From the NCBI GenBank assembly GCA_015058875.1, contig SVBN01000001.1, forward strand, positions 61,323 through 125,322: DNA of 64,000 bases, in the 5' to 3' direction. Below, piece by piece: positions 38,834 through 46,453 of this stretch. This stretch comes from Erysipelotrichaceae bacterium. Its GTDB lineage: Bacteria; Bacillota_I; Bacilli_A; Erysipelotrichales; Erysipelotrichaceae. The notes under the pieces are model-generated. The model did no database searches and was not told the DNA's origin. It saw only the letters and a program-made list of their open reading frames with translations. The number at the start of each line of letters is the position of its first letter. Within the stretch, counting starts at the first letter, position 1. Both the position numbers and the translations under genes were made by a program.

Positions 38834-39122
38834 CAGGTTCAGCATCATTCAGCCACATATGGATAAGTGCTACATATGCAGATCCACTAACATTCACATT
38901 CATGAAATGATCCCCGGCACAGCCAATCGGCAGAAGTGTAAGGATTACGGATTGTGTGTAGCACTCTGTCCGAGGCATCACAGCATTGCACACGAGAATA
39001 CGGAGTTATCCATGTATCTGAAGTGCAAAGCGCAGAGAGCTTTTGAAGCTGAGTATGGCCACGAAAAATTCATGGAAACATTTCACCACAATTATCTAGG
39101 AGGAGAAGATGGGACACGTTAA
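38805..39122 (+). CDS. HNH-type endonuclease
   Basis: CYICRSTNIHIHEMIPG..GLCVALCPRHHSIAHE. Confidence 0.75.
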   Translation: MPKKHIADRDRFSIIQPHMDKCYICRSTNIHIHEMIPGTANRQKCKDYGLCVALCPRHHSIAHENTELSMYLKCKAQRAFEAEYGHEKFMETFHHNYLGGEDGTR

Positions 39123-39438
39123 TTCTGATTACTATTGCGAACGCATTGAGGATCTTGAAATCGAGAAAGACAGGATGGAAGAGGAACGTGACGAGTACAA
39201 ATCTCGCATGGAAGACCTCGAATGTGAGCTGAAAGAGGCAAATGAAGCATACGAGATCCTGCTGAAGGAAAACGCCGAGCTGAAAAGAGAGGCAAGAGAA
39301 GATAACTTCACTGTATGTGAAGCTTTCAATAAAATCCATGATTTGTACCGTGAACTCGCTGATAAAAGAGCGGACTACATAATCGAGCGCATTGTGAATG
39401 ATGCCATTGAAAAAGCCAAGGATGAAGATGAAGAGTGA
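39109..39438 (+). CDS. coiled-coil phage protein
   Basis: Heptad-rich E/K/R sequence. Confidence 0.6.
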   Translation: MGHVNSDYYCERIEDLEIEKDRMEEERDEYKSRMEDLECELKEANEAYEILLKENAELKREAREDNFTVCEAFNKIHDLYRELADKRADYIIERIVNDAIEKAKDEDEE

Positions 39439-39787
39439 TGGAATTGATCTGTTGACCGACCTCAATAACATAGCCAATCAGTTACAGGAAGAACTGAACA
39501 CGCTTGAGGAAAGAGGCTACAGGAAGGCCCGGTCAGAAAGAGAATACAAAGTTATCGCAAGACAGAAGGCACTTGCAGAGAAGAATGCAGGAGTATCAGT
39601 AACATTCATATCTCAGTTCATAGCAGGTGAACCCGACGTCGCAAATGCAAAGGAGGTACGGGATGTCGAGGAAGCGTTGTATTACACATCCCAAGAAAAA
39701 ATTAACGTCCTTAAACTCCAACTACGGATTATCGACAAACAAATTGACCGTGAGTGGAACAACGGAGGTAATAATTTTTCCGATTAA
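39422..39787 (+). CDS. phage hypothetical coiled-coil protein
   Basis: Complete ORF overlapping previous stop. Confidence 0.65.
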   Translation: MKMKSDGIDLLTDLNNIANQLQEELNTLEERGYRKARSEREYKVIARQKALAEKNAGVSVTFISQFIAGEPDVANAKEVRDVEEALYYTSQEKINVLKLQLRIIDKQIDREWNNGGNNFSD

Positions 39788-40295
39788 GTTACTCAGCCTC
39801 AACGAATACATAACAGCGGAAAGAACGAACCGCTATCAGTCAGCCAAGATTAAACGGCATATACAGGATACGCTGAGGCTGTTTATACATCACGCAGTCG
39901 CAATGAAAACCCTGCATCGTCACGAGAATAAGTGCTCACTGTACATCGAGTGGTGGGAAGAAAACAATCGCCGAGACAATGACAATGTCGCATTCGCTAT
40001 CAAATTTATACAGGATGCCCTTGTCGAGTACGGTATCTTCCCGGATGACAGCAGGAAATACATTGAAGGACTGTACCATGAAATATTCACAGACAAAAAG
40101 AATCCACGGATCGTGGTGCACATATTAGAAGGAGAGGATAGACCTTATGGCATTTTCAGAAAACTACGTGAGACTTATGGGGAAAGCAATGGACAACCCG
40201 GAAGTGGTTGCAACACAGACAGGGAATCAGATGGTGAAGTTTCACTTGGGGATTCCGTCGATCAAGAACGGACAGCAGGTGACGGAGACATTTGA
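39772..40295 (+). CDS. RusA-like Holliday junction resolvase (start codon uncertain, possibly ATT)
   Basis: LSLNEYITAERTNRYQSAKIK...NNRRDNDNVAFAIKFIQDALVEYGIFPDDSRKYI; SD GGAGGT at 39763-39768 region but no ATG/GTG/TTG in frame after it. Confidence 0.75.
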
Positions 40296-40554
40296 AATCA
40301 TGTGCTTCTCACAGAACAAATTTGCGTTCGATGAAATCAATTCTACGGTCAGAGCAGGACGCCTTGTAGCAGTGACAGGCAGAATCTCTTCAAGGGAATC
40401 ACGTTCCCCTAAGGACGGCAGAGTGTTCTACAACTACACCATCATGGCAAATCGCACGCAGATTGATGAAGATGTAGCCGCACAGCCTGCACCACAGCAG
40501 AAACCTATCGTAGAAAACGCATACAATCCGTGGGACGATAAGCTCCCCTTCTGA
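40147..40554 (+). CDS. ssb: single-stranded DNA-binding protein
   Basis: OB-fold SSB pattern and acidic tail NPWDDKLPF. Confidence 0.9.
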   Translation: MAFSENYVRLMGKAMDNPEVVATQTGNQMVKFHLGIPSIKNGQQVTETFEIMCFSQNKFAFDEINSTVRAGRLVAVTGRISSRESRSPKDGRVFYNYTIMANRTQIDEDVAAQPAPQQKPIVENAYNPWDDKLPF

Positions 40555-40563
40555 GAGGTGTAA

Positions 40564-41214
40564 ATGGCAGAAAGAAGAATGTTTGCCAAAACCATTATCG
40601 ACAGTGACGCATTTATAGATATGCCCGTCACAGCAAGACTTCTGTATTACGACTTGGGAATGAGAGCCGATGATGACGGCTTCGTGAATTCACCTAAGAA
40701 GATCATGAGAATGATTGGTGCATCTGACGGAGATATGCAGACCCTGTTAGACAAGAAGTTCGTCATCCTGTTTGAGTCCGGGGTAGTGGTTATTAAACAT
40801 TGGTGCATCCACAATTACATTCGCAAAGACACCTATAACGAGACGACTTACAAGGAAGAAAAAGCATCCTTGGGCTTCGACGAAAACAAAGCGTATACAC
40901 TCCGTGGACGAGCCGTGGACGAGCCGTCGACACAGGTAAGTATAGGTAAGTTAAGTATAGGTAAGGATAGTAAAGATAATAGTGGTCGCTCCGCTAAACG
41001 CTTCACTCCACCTACCCTAGAAGAAGTCCAAGCTTACTGTGAAGAAAGACATAACTTCGTAGACGCTGAGAAATTCATTGATTACTACACTTCCAACGGA
41101 TGGAAAGTTGGCAAAAATTCTATGAAGGATTGGAAAGCCGCAGTAAGAACATGGGAAAGAAACTCACAACCTACACCACAAAAGAAAAACAAATTGGAGG
41201 ATTTACCATTCTAA
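40564..41214 (+). CDS. phage replisome organizer / DnaD-like replication initiator
   Basis: SDAFIDMPVTARLLYYDLGMRADDDGFVNSPKKIMRMIG...TPPTLEEVQAYCEERHNFVDAEKFIDYYTSNGWKVGKN.MKDWKAAVRTW. Confidence 0.88.
   Translation: MAERRMFAKTIIDSDAFIDMPVTARLLYYDLGMRADDDGFVNSPKKIMRMIGASDGDMQTLLDKKFVILFESGVVVIKHWCIHNYIRKDTYNETTYKEEKASLGFDENKAYTLRGRAVDEPSTQVSIGKLSIGKDSKDNSGRSAKRFTPPTLEEVQAYCEERHNFVDAEKFIDYYTSNGWKVGKNSMKDWKAAVRTWERNSQPTPQKKNKLEDLPF
40902..40980. repeat. tandem repeats inside the replisome organizer gene, candidate origin
   Basis: 2x CCGTGGACGAG (40902-40923) then GTAAGTATAGGTAAG/TTAAGTATAGGTAAG (40936-40965) plus degenerate third copy. Confidence 0.75.
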
Positions 41215-41756
41215 TGGAAATGAATGAAGTAAAAGAGATTCTGACGGTGCTCAAGACGAGCTATCCTCAGAGCTTCACATCCTACAACAGCGAGACAGGG
41301 TCAATGCTCCTCAGCTTATGGTATGAGGGACTGAAAGACTACCCTACACCGCTTGTCACCAAAGCAGTACAGTCATTCGTCTTCGATGATACAAGAGAGT
41401 TTGCGCCGAATATCGGGCAGGTACGGAGAAGGATATTAGAAATCTCCAATCCCGAACTCGGACAGGCTGAGTATGCATTTGAGCAGTTGCGGATTGCTTG
41501 TCAGCAGTTGTACTCAGAGACAGATGTCGAGGACGCAAAACGAGTACACGCCACACTACCACCAATGGTGCAGAGAATGGTAAGCCCTTCAGAGCTGATT
41601 ACCATGGCATTCCATACCACATCGCAGGAACTCATGCAGTACAACAAGCCGAGGTTTATCAAGGATTACAACAGCATGGTCGAAGCGAATATCAAAACAT
41701 TACAGCTTACAGGAGGTGGTCATGTTGCACTCACGGCAGGCAATACTGAAGACTGA
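41214..41756 (+). CDS. G39P-like helicase loader/inhibitor
   Basis: EVKEILTVLKTSYPQSFTSYNSETGSMLLSLWYEGLKDYPTPLVTKAVQSFVFDDTREFAPNIGQVRRRI. Confidence 0.7.
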   Translation: MEMNEVKEILTVLKTSYPQSFTSYNSETGSMLLSLWYEGLKDYPTPLVTKAVQSFVFDDTREFAPNIGQVRRRILEISNPELGQAEYAFEQLRIACQQLYSETDVEDAKRVHATLPPMVQRMVSPSELITMAFHTTSQELMQYNKPRFIKDYNSMVEANIKTLQLTGGGHVALTAGNTED

Positions 41757-41889
41757 AAAAGGCACTCTCGTCGTTACCTTCAACGGAAAAGATTATGTGA
41801 TCCGCAAGTTGGGTAACCCGGAGTATTCCAAGAAGCAGTTGGATGATATCAAGAGATCATTGGACGAGAGGTTTTACCTTCAGAAATGA
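41722..41889 (+). CDS. 55-aa phage protein
   Basis: SD AGGAGGTGGTC before ATG; MLHSRQAILKTEKGTLVVTFNGKDYVIRKLGNPEYSKKQLDD.. Confidence 0.65.
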   Translation: MLHSRQAILKTEKGTLVVTFNGKDYVIRKLGNPEYSKKQLDDIKRSLDERFYLQK

Positions 41890-42125
41890 CTGACTCGGAT
41901 TACAAAAAATATATCCGGGAAATCATGACAGGTCTTGAGACGCTGAGGCGGTATGGAAATTGGTCTGTATCGCCTTGGCTAATCAAGAAGTACGGATTAG
42001 AACGGGTAGAGGAAGACCTGCGGATGAGAGCAGGCAAAAAGTACCACGTCAGAGAAGCAATCTATAAGCCAATAGGCGATGCCCGTACTACAAAGAAGTA
42101 TTACATTCTTGAGGAGGAAAAGTAA
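41886..42125 (+). CDS. phage hypothetical protein
   Basis: Overlapping start, complete ORF. Confidence 0.65.
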   Translation: MTDSDYKKYIREIMTGLETLRRYGNWSVSPWLIKKYGLERVEEDLRMRAGKKYHVREAIYKPIGDARTTKKYYILEEEK

Positions 42126-42388
42126 TGGGAGGAAGAAGCAGAGGACTTGCACAGATACAGGAGGAGCGGCAGGATATGTTCCCACCAAACAGAATTGCCT
42201 TCATGTCAAACACTGCTGACGAGGACAGGCAGACTTTCATGGCATATAAGAAACGGAAGATCGGTTTGATAGAAGCTTGTATGCAGATCGCTTTTCACAA
42301 TCATCTCGATGACGTAACGCCCGAACAGTTTTTAAACGAATACCATATCTGCGGTTGGGACGCCACAGTGTACCCGGAGGAGGAATAA
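42125..42388 (+). CDS. phage hypothetical protein
   Basis: SD GAGGAGG, complete ORF. Confidence 0.65.
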   Translation: MGGRSRGLAQIQEERQDMFPPNRIAFMSNTADEDRQTFMAYKKRKIGLIEACMQIAFHNHLDDVTPEQFLNEYHICGWDATVYPEEE

Positions 42389-42389
42389 C

Positions 42390-42746
42390 ATGAGCGAGGC
42401 TAACAGTCAGAAGTACGTCACAGTCAAGAAGGCAAGCGAGATCGTAGGAGTAGCAGATCAGACAATCCGCAATGCCATTGCCAACAAGAAACTGAATGCG
42501 TCCGTAGTACCTGCCGCCAACAACCGGGGATCAACTACCTTCGTAGAGTATGAAGAACTTATGGCTTGGGCGAGCACTCGCAAGAAACGCATGACAACCA
42601 TCCCCGGAGTCGCTACGCTGACGATTGATGACTTGGCTGAGGAATTGCTCAAGCGCATTCAACATGCCTATGAGAATGGTTATAAAGCAGGCGTACAGGC
42701 GGCTAAGCAGGAATATCTTGATGCTATTAAAGGGGTGAAGACTTAA
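42390..42746 (+). CDS. MerR/excisionase-like HTH protein
   Basis: YVTVKKASEIVGVADQTIRNAIANKKLNASVVPAANNRGSTTFVEYEELMAWA. Confidence 0.7.
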   Translation: MSEANSQKYVTVKKASEIVGVADQTIRNAIANKKLNASVVPAANNRGSTTFVEYEELMAWASTRKKRMTTIPGVATLTIDDLAEELLKRIQHAYENGYKAGVQAAKQEYLDAIKGVKT

Positions 42747-42973
42747 TGGGAAATAATATCAGCAAGACATTACAAGAAATCGCCGTGGCAGTAGAAAAGC
42801 AGATCCCTATGACCCCAGATGTATGGGGCGATGGTTATGCAGATGGATACCCGGTGTACGACCAGTGGGACTGCCCGAGATGCGGCTTCACCTATGAACT
42901 CGATACAGAACAATATGATTACTGCCCGAATTGTGGCCAGAAAATCAAATGGTGCAAGGTGAAACATGGATGA
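42746..42973 (+). CDS. zinc-ribbon phage protein
   Basis: CPRCGF..YCPNCGQKI. Confidence 0.75.
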   Translation: MGNNISKTLQEIAVAVEKQIPMTPDVWGDGYADGYPVYDQWDCPRCGFTYELDTEQYDYCPNCGQKIKWCKVKHG

Positions 42974-43382
42974 TCTTATCAGCAGAGCGGAAGCGATGGA
43001 TGCTTCGGAGAAATTTATAAAGGATTGTAATCCAGATCATTTTGTTGGACATCAAAAGTTTATCGAATACATGGATAATGCTGAAATTGGGAGTTTTGGA
43101 AAGTGGCAATTTGCGAATGGGTTCAATATGGGTTTGACAGCGGTAGAGGTTGCGATAAAGAAATTGCCATCCGCACAGCAGTGGATACCGTGCAGTGAAA
43201 GATTACCAAAATATGATGAAACTGTATTGGTATGGTATTGCGGGGAGACAAGAATCGGATATTTGACAGATATCTCAGAAAATGACGTTTGGGTTTTGCA
43301 TGGCAGTTTCCCGTTCAAGCATGATGAGAAAAAAGTTGTTGCATGGATGGAGTTGCCAGAGCCGTATGAGGTGGGAAAATGA
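42966..43382 (+). CDS. DUF551-containing phage protein
   Basis: WIPCSERLPKYDETVLVWY...VVAWMELPEPYE; N-terminal LISRAEAMDA. Confidence 0.8.
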   Translation: MDDLISRAEAMDASEKFIKDCNPDHFVGHQKFIEYMDNAEIGSFGKWQFANGFNMGLTAVEVAIKKLPSAQQWIPCSERLPKYDETVLVWYCGETRIGYLTDISENDVWVLHGSFPFKHDEKKVVAWMELPEPYEVGK

Positions 43383-43432
43383 CAGAACACGAAGAATTGA
43401 CATCTGAATAGTTTCTACAAGAGGAGAGAAGA

Positions 43433-43588
43433 ATGACACACGAGAAGCCATCACTAAGAAAAGAAAGAAAAGTATTAACCCCCGAAAAATTGCTTCGGAT
43501 ACTGATGAGCATGTACCCAGAAGAGATTGCATTAGATTTATTTGATCAGATTGTGAAAGGAAATAAAAAAGATGACAAGGCTGATTGA
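43433..43588 (+). CDS. 51-aa phage protein
   Basis: SD AGAGGAGAGAAG; MTHEKPSLRKERKVLTPEKLLRILMSMYPEEIALDLFDQIV. Confidence 0.6.
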   Translation: MTHEKPSLRKERKVLTPEKLLRILMSMYPEEIALDLFDQIVKGNKKDDKAD

Positions 43589-43844
43589 TGCGGATGCCTT
43601 ATTAATGGCAATTATCGGATATCCATATGGTTACAGGGGAATGATTGAATCGGAAATTGAGAATCAGCCGACCGTGGATGCAGAACCCGTACGACACGGG
43701 AAGTGGATATACGGCAACGAATTTCATTGGTATGTTGCAAGTTGTAACAAGTGCGGTTATCAAAGAAGAACAGACATAAAAGCAGATGGGTGGAATCAGT
43801 GGAATTACTGCCCTAACTGCGGATGCAGGATGGATGCGGAATGA
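43572..43844 (+). CDS. zinc-ribbon phage protein
   Basis: MTRLIDADALL; CNKCGYQRR..YCPNCGCRM. Confidence 0.75.
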   Translation: MTRLIDADALLMAIIGYPYGYRGMIESEIENQPTVDAEPVRHGKWIYGNEFHWYVASCNKCGYQRRTDIKADGWNQWNYCPNCGCRMDAE

Positions 43845-43904
43845 TTCGAGTGTTTACGAGTGATTTTCGAGTAATTTTGAGCAGTTTCGAGTGAGGAAAG
43901 AAGA

Positions 43905-44162
43905 ATGAGACTGATTAATGTTGAGCCTTTGTCCATAGTGACATGGAAGGACACAGAGGGAATGCCCGACACCTTCGATAGCGGTGTTCAGTGGGCGTTT
44001 GAACAGATGGATAAACAGCCTACAGTGCCTGCTGTGCCGATCTCATTTATCAAAGAGAGAATGGATGGCTTCTACAAAAATGGCTATACGGAATTCGGTG
44101 CATGTCTTGAGACACTGATAGAAGATTGGAGGAAAGGCAATGACACTAGAGACGGCAATTGA
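43905..44162 (+). CDS. phage hypothetical protein
   Basis: MRLINVEPLS N-terminus. Confidence 0.65.
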   Translation: MRLINVEPLSIVTWKDTEGMPDTFDSGVQWAFEQMDKQPTVPAVPISFIKERMDGFYKNGYTEFGACLETLIEDWRKGNDTRDGN

Positions 44163-44340
44163 ATTAATCAAAGAAGCACAGGGCATCGAAGCAGTTTACC
44201 ATGATCCGTTCTACGACATGACCCCGAATGAAATAAGTGGGAATAAACACGATGCATGTCTGAGATTGGCACGGCAGATTCTTCTTGAACACATGTATGA
44301 CAGGCAGAGGAGGAATAGAGACAGAGATGAGTCTTACTGA
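44140..44340 (+). CDS. phage hypothetical protein
   Basis: Overlapping coupled ORF. Confidence 0.6.
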   Translation: MTLETAIELIKEAQGIEAVYHDPFYDMTPNEISGNKHDACLRLARQILLEHMYDRQRRNRDRDESY

Positions 44341-44953
44341 GATGGTATGTTTCGCTGTAGTGGGCGTGGTAGCTTGTTTCGGTATTATTACAGCAGGATT
44401 ATTTGAGTCTGCCACACACGATATGAGAGTCCTTGAAGATCGACAGGATAGTCTTGAACGAAGACTGTATGTTTTAGAAAAATGTAAATTCTTTCATGAC
44501 TATACGGTGGATAATAAGGCGATGAAAAACAGGAACAAGATTAATCAATTCAAGCATGAATATGCCGCCTACGTCACATACGACGATAACCTTTCTGATT
44601 TACGAGAAAGATTGTATGAGATTGACTGCGCCATGGATATCCACAGCCCAAACATGTCGGGGATTCACTATGCTCCCGTCAGCCGTGATGAACGCTTGGC
44701 GAATTATGTCACGAAGCGAGATCGCATTCTAAAAGAAATTGCACGGATCGAAAAAGAGCAGAAGCGAATCTCCGAGGTGTTAAATCTGATGAACAAAACA
44801 GAGCGTAAAAATTTCGAGGATGTGTATCGGCGGAAGACCACTTATAATGAAATTGCGACAAGACAATTCCGCTCACCACGGCAACTGAGGAGGGATGTTG
44901 ACCGAGAAATATTAAGAGCGTTGTCTGAAGCAGAGGAGGGATATAGTTTATGA
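44327..44953 (+). CDS. TM-anchored protein with phage sigma/ArpU-like C-terminus
   Basis: N-terminal TM then coiled coil, C-terminal TYNEIATRQFRSPRQLRRDVDREILRAL. Confidence 0.6.
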   Translation: MSLTEMVCFAVVGVVACFGIITAGLFESATHDMRVLEDRQDSLERRLYVLEKCKFFHDYTVDNKAMKNRNKINQFKHEYAAYVTYDDNLSDLRERLYEIDCAMDIHSPNMSGIHYAPVSRDERLANYVTKRDRILKEIARIEKEQKRISEVLNLMNKTERKNFEDVYRRKTTYNEIATRQFRSPRQLRRDVDREILRALSEAEEGYSL

Positions 44954-45035
44954 GCAAAGAAAAGACCCCATGACGGGGCCGAATTCCTATCTATTAACCT
45001 ACACCACATAAGAGAACAGAAAGGACTTTTATATT

Positions 45036-46160
45036 ATGCCAAAAAAAGAAAAATATATCAAAGTAAAACACTATAAGTCTTCAACTTACTATACTGTTCA
45101 GTTCTCGTATGAACATCTTGGTGAAAAGCACACGTATTCAAAAACATTCTCAACAATGAAAGAGGCGGTTCAACATAGAGATATCAAACGTGCAGAACTG
45201 ATCACAAATGGATTGCCTTCCGGGTCAAGGAAATTAAAAGAATTGCTCGAAGACTATATCAGAATAGACCGAATGAAAATCAGTACAGCAACCCGGCACA
45301 GATGTGCATTTGCTCATGTCCCGGAACTGCACGAAATTGATATTAAGAAGCTCACTCCGCTCGATATTCAGCGTTCACTTAACTCTTTGATTTACGATTG
45401 CTCAGACGGTGATATCAGAACTATTTATATGGTTCTCAAAAGAATCTGCGATACAGCCATTTTGGAGGGGTTTCTGACAGTTTCTCCAATGGGGAGGGTC
45501 ATTCTTCCAAAGTCAGAAAAGATTGTGAAGGAGCGGCCTAAAACGGTCTCGTCCGATGCCGATATCGAGAAGATCTTTGAGGCCTTAGAAAATCCAAGCT
45601 CTAAACATGAATCTGTATTTTATAACTATAAAGTTCTGAAGCATTTCCTTGAAGTGATGATGTATACAGGAATGCGCCCTTCTGAGGTGTTAGCATTAAA
45701 GCGTAAGAACATTCACTTGGATACAGGGTACATTGATGTTGAAAGTCGTATCGGCTCAAATGAAACAACATATGGAGTAGAAACTCGTTTAAAGACAGAC
45801 TCGTCACGCCGTAGAATCCCTATGAGTTCAGCCTGTTCAGAAGTATTCAAATCTTTGATTGAGATGTCTGATAACGATTATCTGTTCACTATGTACAACG
45901 GGAAACTTTTATACGACCGTTATATCAGTACCGTACTCAGAACAATCTGTAAGAAACTTGGTATTGAATTCCACCCGTATATGCTTCGGCATCGTGCGGC
46001 AACAAAAATCATCGTTGAAGGAAAGGCCGACCCTCGCACCGCTATGGAAATCCTCGGTCACTCCAACATTTCTACAACGCTTAATATTTACTCCCACTCC
46101 AATGATGAAGAAAAATTACACGTCATTAGTTTGGTAGAAAATGGTAGAAAACCTTCATAA
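45036..46160 (+). CDS. int: tyrosine recombinase / phage integrase
   Basis: MYTGMRPSEVLALKRKNIHLD...MLRHRAATKIIVEGKADPRTAMEILGHSNISTTLNIYSH. Confidence 0.95.
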   Translation: MPKKEKYIKVKHYKSSTYYTVQFSYEHLGEKHTYSKTFSTMKEAVQHRDIKRAELITNGLPSGSRKLKELLEDYIRIDRMKISTATRHRCAFAHVPELHEIDIKKLTPLDIQRSLNSLIYDCSDGDIRTIYMVLKRICDTAILEGFLTVSPMGRVILPKSEKIVKERPKTVSSDADIEKIFEALENPSSKHESVFYNYKVLKHFLEVMMYTGMRPSEVLALKRKNIHLDTGYIDVESRIGSNETTYGVETRLKTDSSRRRIPMSSACSEVFKSLIEMSDNDYLFTMYNGKLLYDRYISTVLRTICKKLGIEFHPYMLRHRAATKIIVEGKADPRTAMEILGHSNISTTLNIYSHSNDEEKLHVISLVENGRKPS

Positions 46161-46189
46161 AAAGGCTTAATTATCACTCGTTACAGTGC

Positions 46190-46203
46190 TCATGGTAGCA
46201 CAA
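46190..46203. repeat. candidate attR core TCATGGTAGCACAA
   Basis: 13/14 match with 6748-6761, just downstream of int and abutting the copA terminator. Confidence 0.45.
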
Positions 46204-46233
46204 AAAGACAGATACAGTTCAAGCCTGTATCTG
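46202..46233 (-). terminator. copA terminator, adjoining attR
   Basis: CAGATACAG/CTGTATCTG 9-bp stem then TTTTTG on minus strand. Confidence 0.88.
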
Positions 46234-46243
46234 CCCGGAATTG

Positions 46244-46453
46244 TTATGCGACTGATGTGACTTTGTAGTCTTTTGCCTCAACAGCTTCCTTCAGAACGCT
46301 GTCGGCGACATCCTTTGTCAGTGTAACGACCGCTTCGCCTTTTTCATGGCTGACTGCGGCGCTTTCCACGCCGTCAATCGCCTCAAGCGCCTTCTTTACC
46401 GTCGCTTCGCAGTGCACGCACATCATGCCTTCCACTTTCAATGTCTTTTCCAT
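46244..46453 (-). CDS. possible independently initiated CopZ-like chaperone nested in frame in copA
   Basis: AAGGAGG-N11-ATG gives [31 protein letters not shown].. (69 aa). Confidence 0.5.
   Translation of the reverse strand: MEKTLKVEGMMCVHCEATVKKALEAIDGVESAAVSHEKGEAVVTLTKDVADSVLKEAVEAKDYKVTSVA

Larger units (their letters stand above)
6748..46203. mobile_element. Prophage, podovirus-like, tyrosine-integrase type, about 39.5 kb
   Basis: Contiguous phage gene set (terL, portal, MCP, tail, lysis, replication, integrase) bounded by TCATGGTAACACAA / TCATGGTAGCACAA. Confidence 0.93.

Noticed and set aside
36964-45008. 12-mer ACCTACACCACA at 36964, 41169 and 44997
   Set aside because: Two copies are within coding sequence and there is no shared context; could be chance in 40 kb
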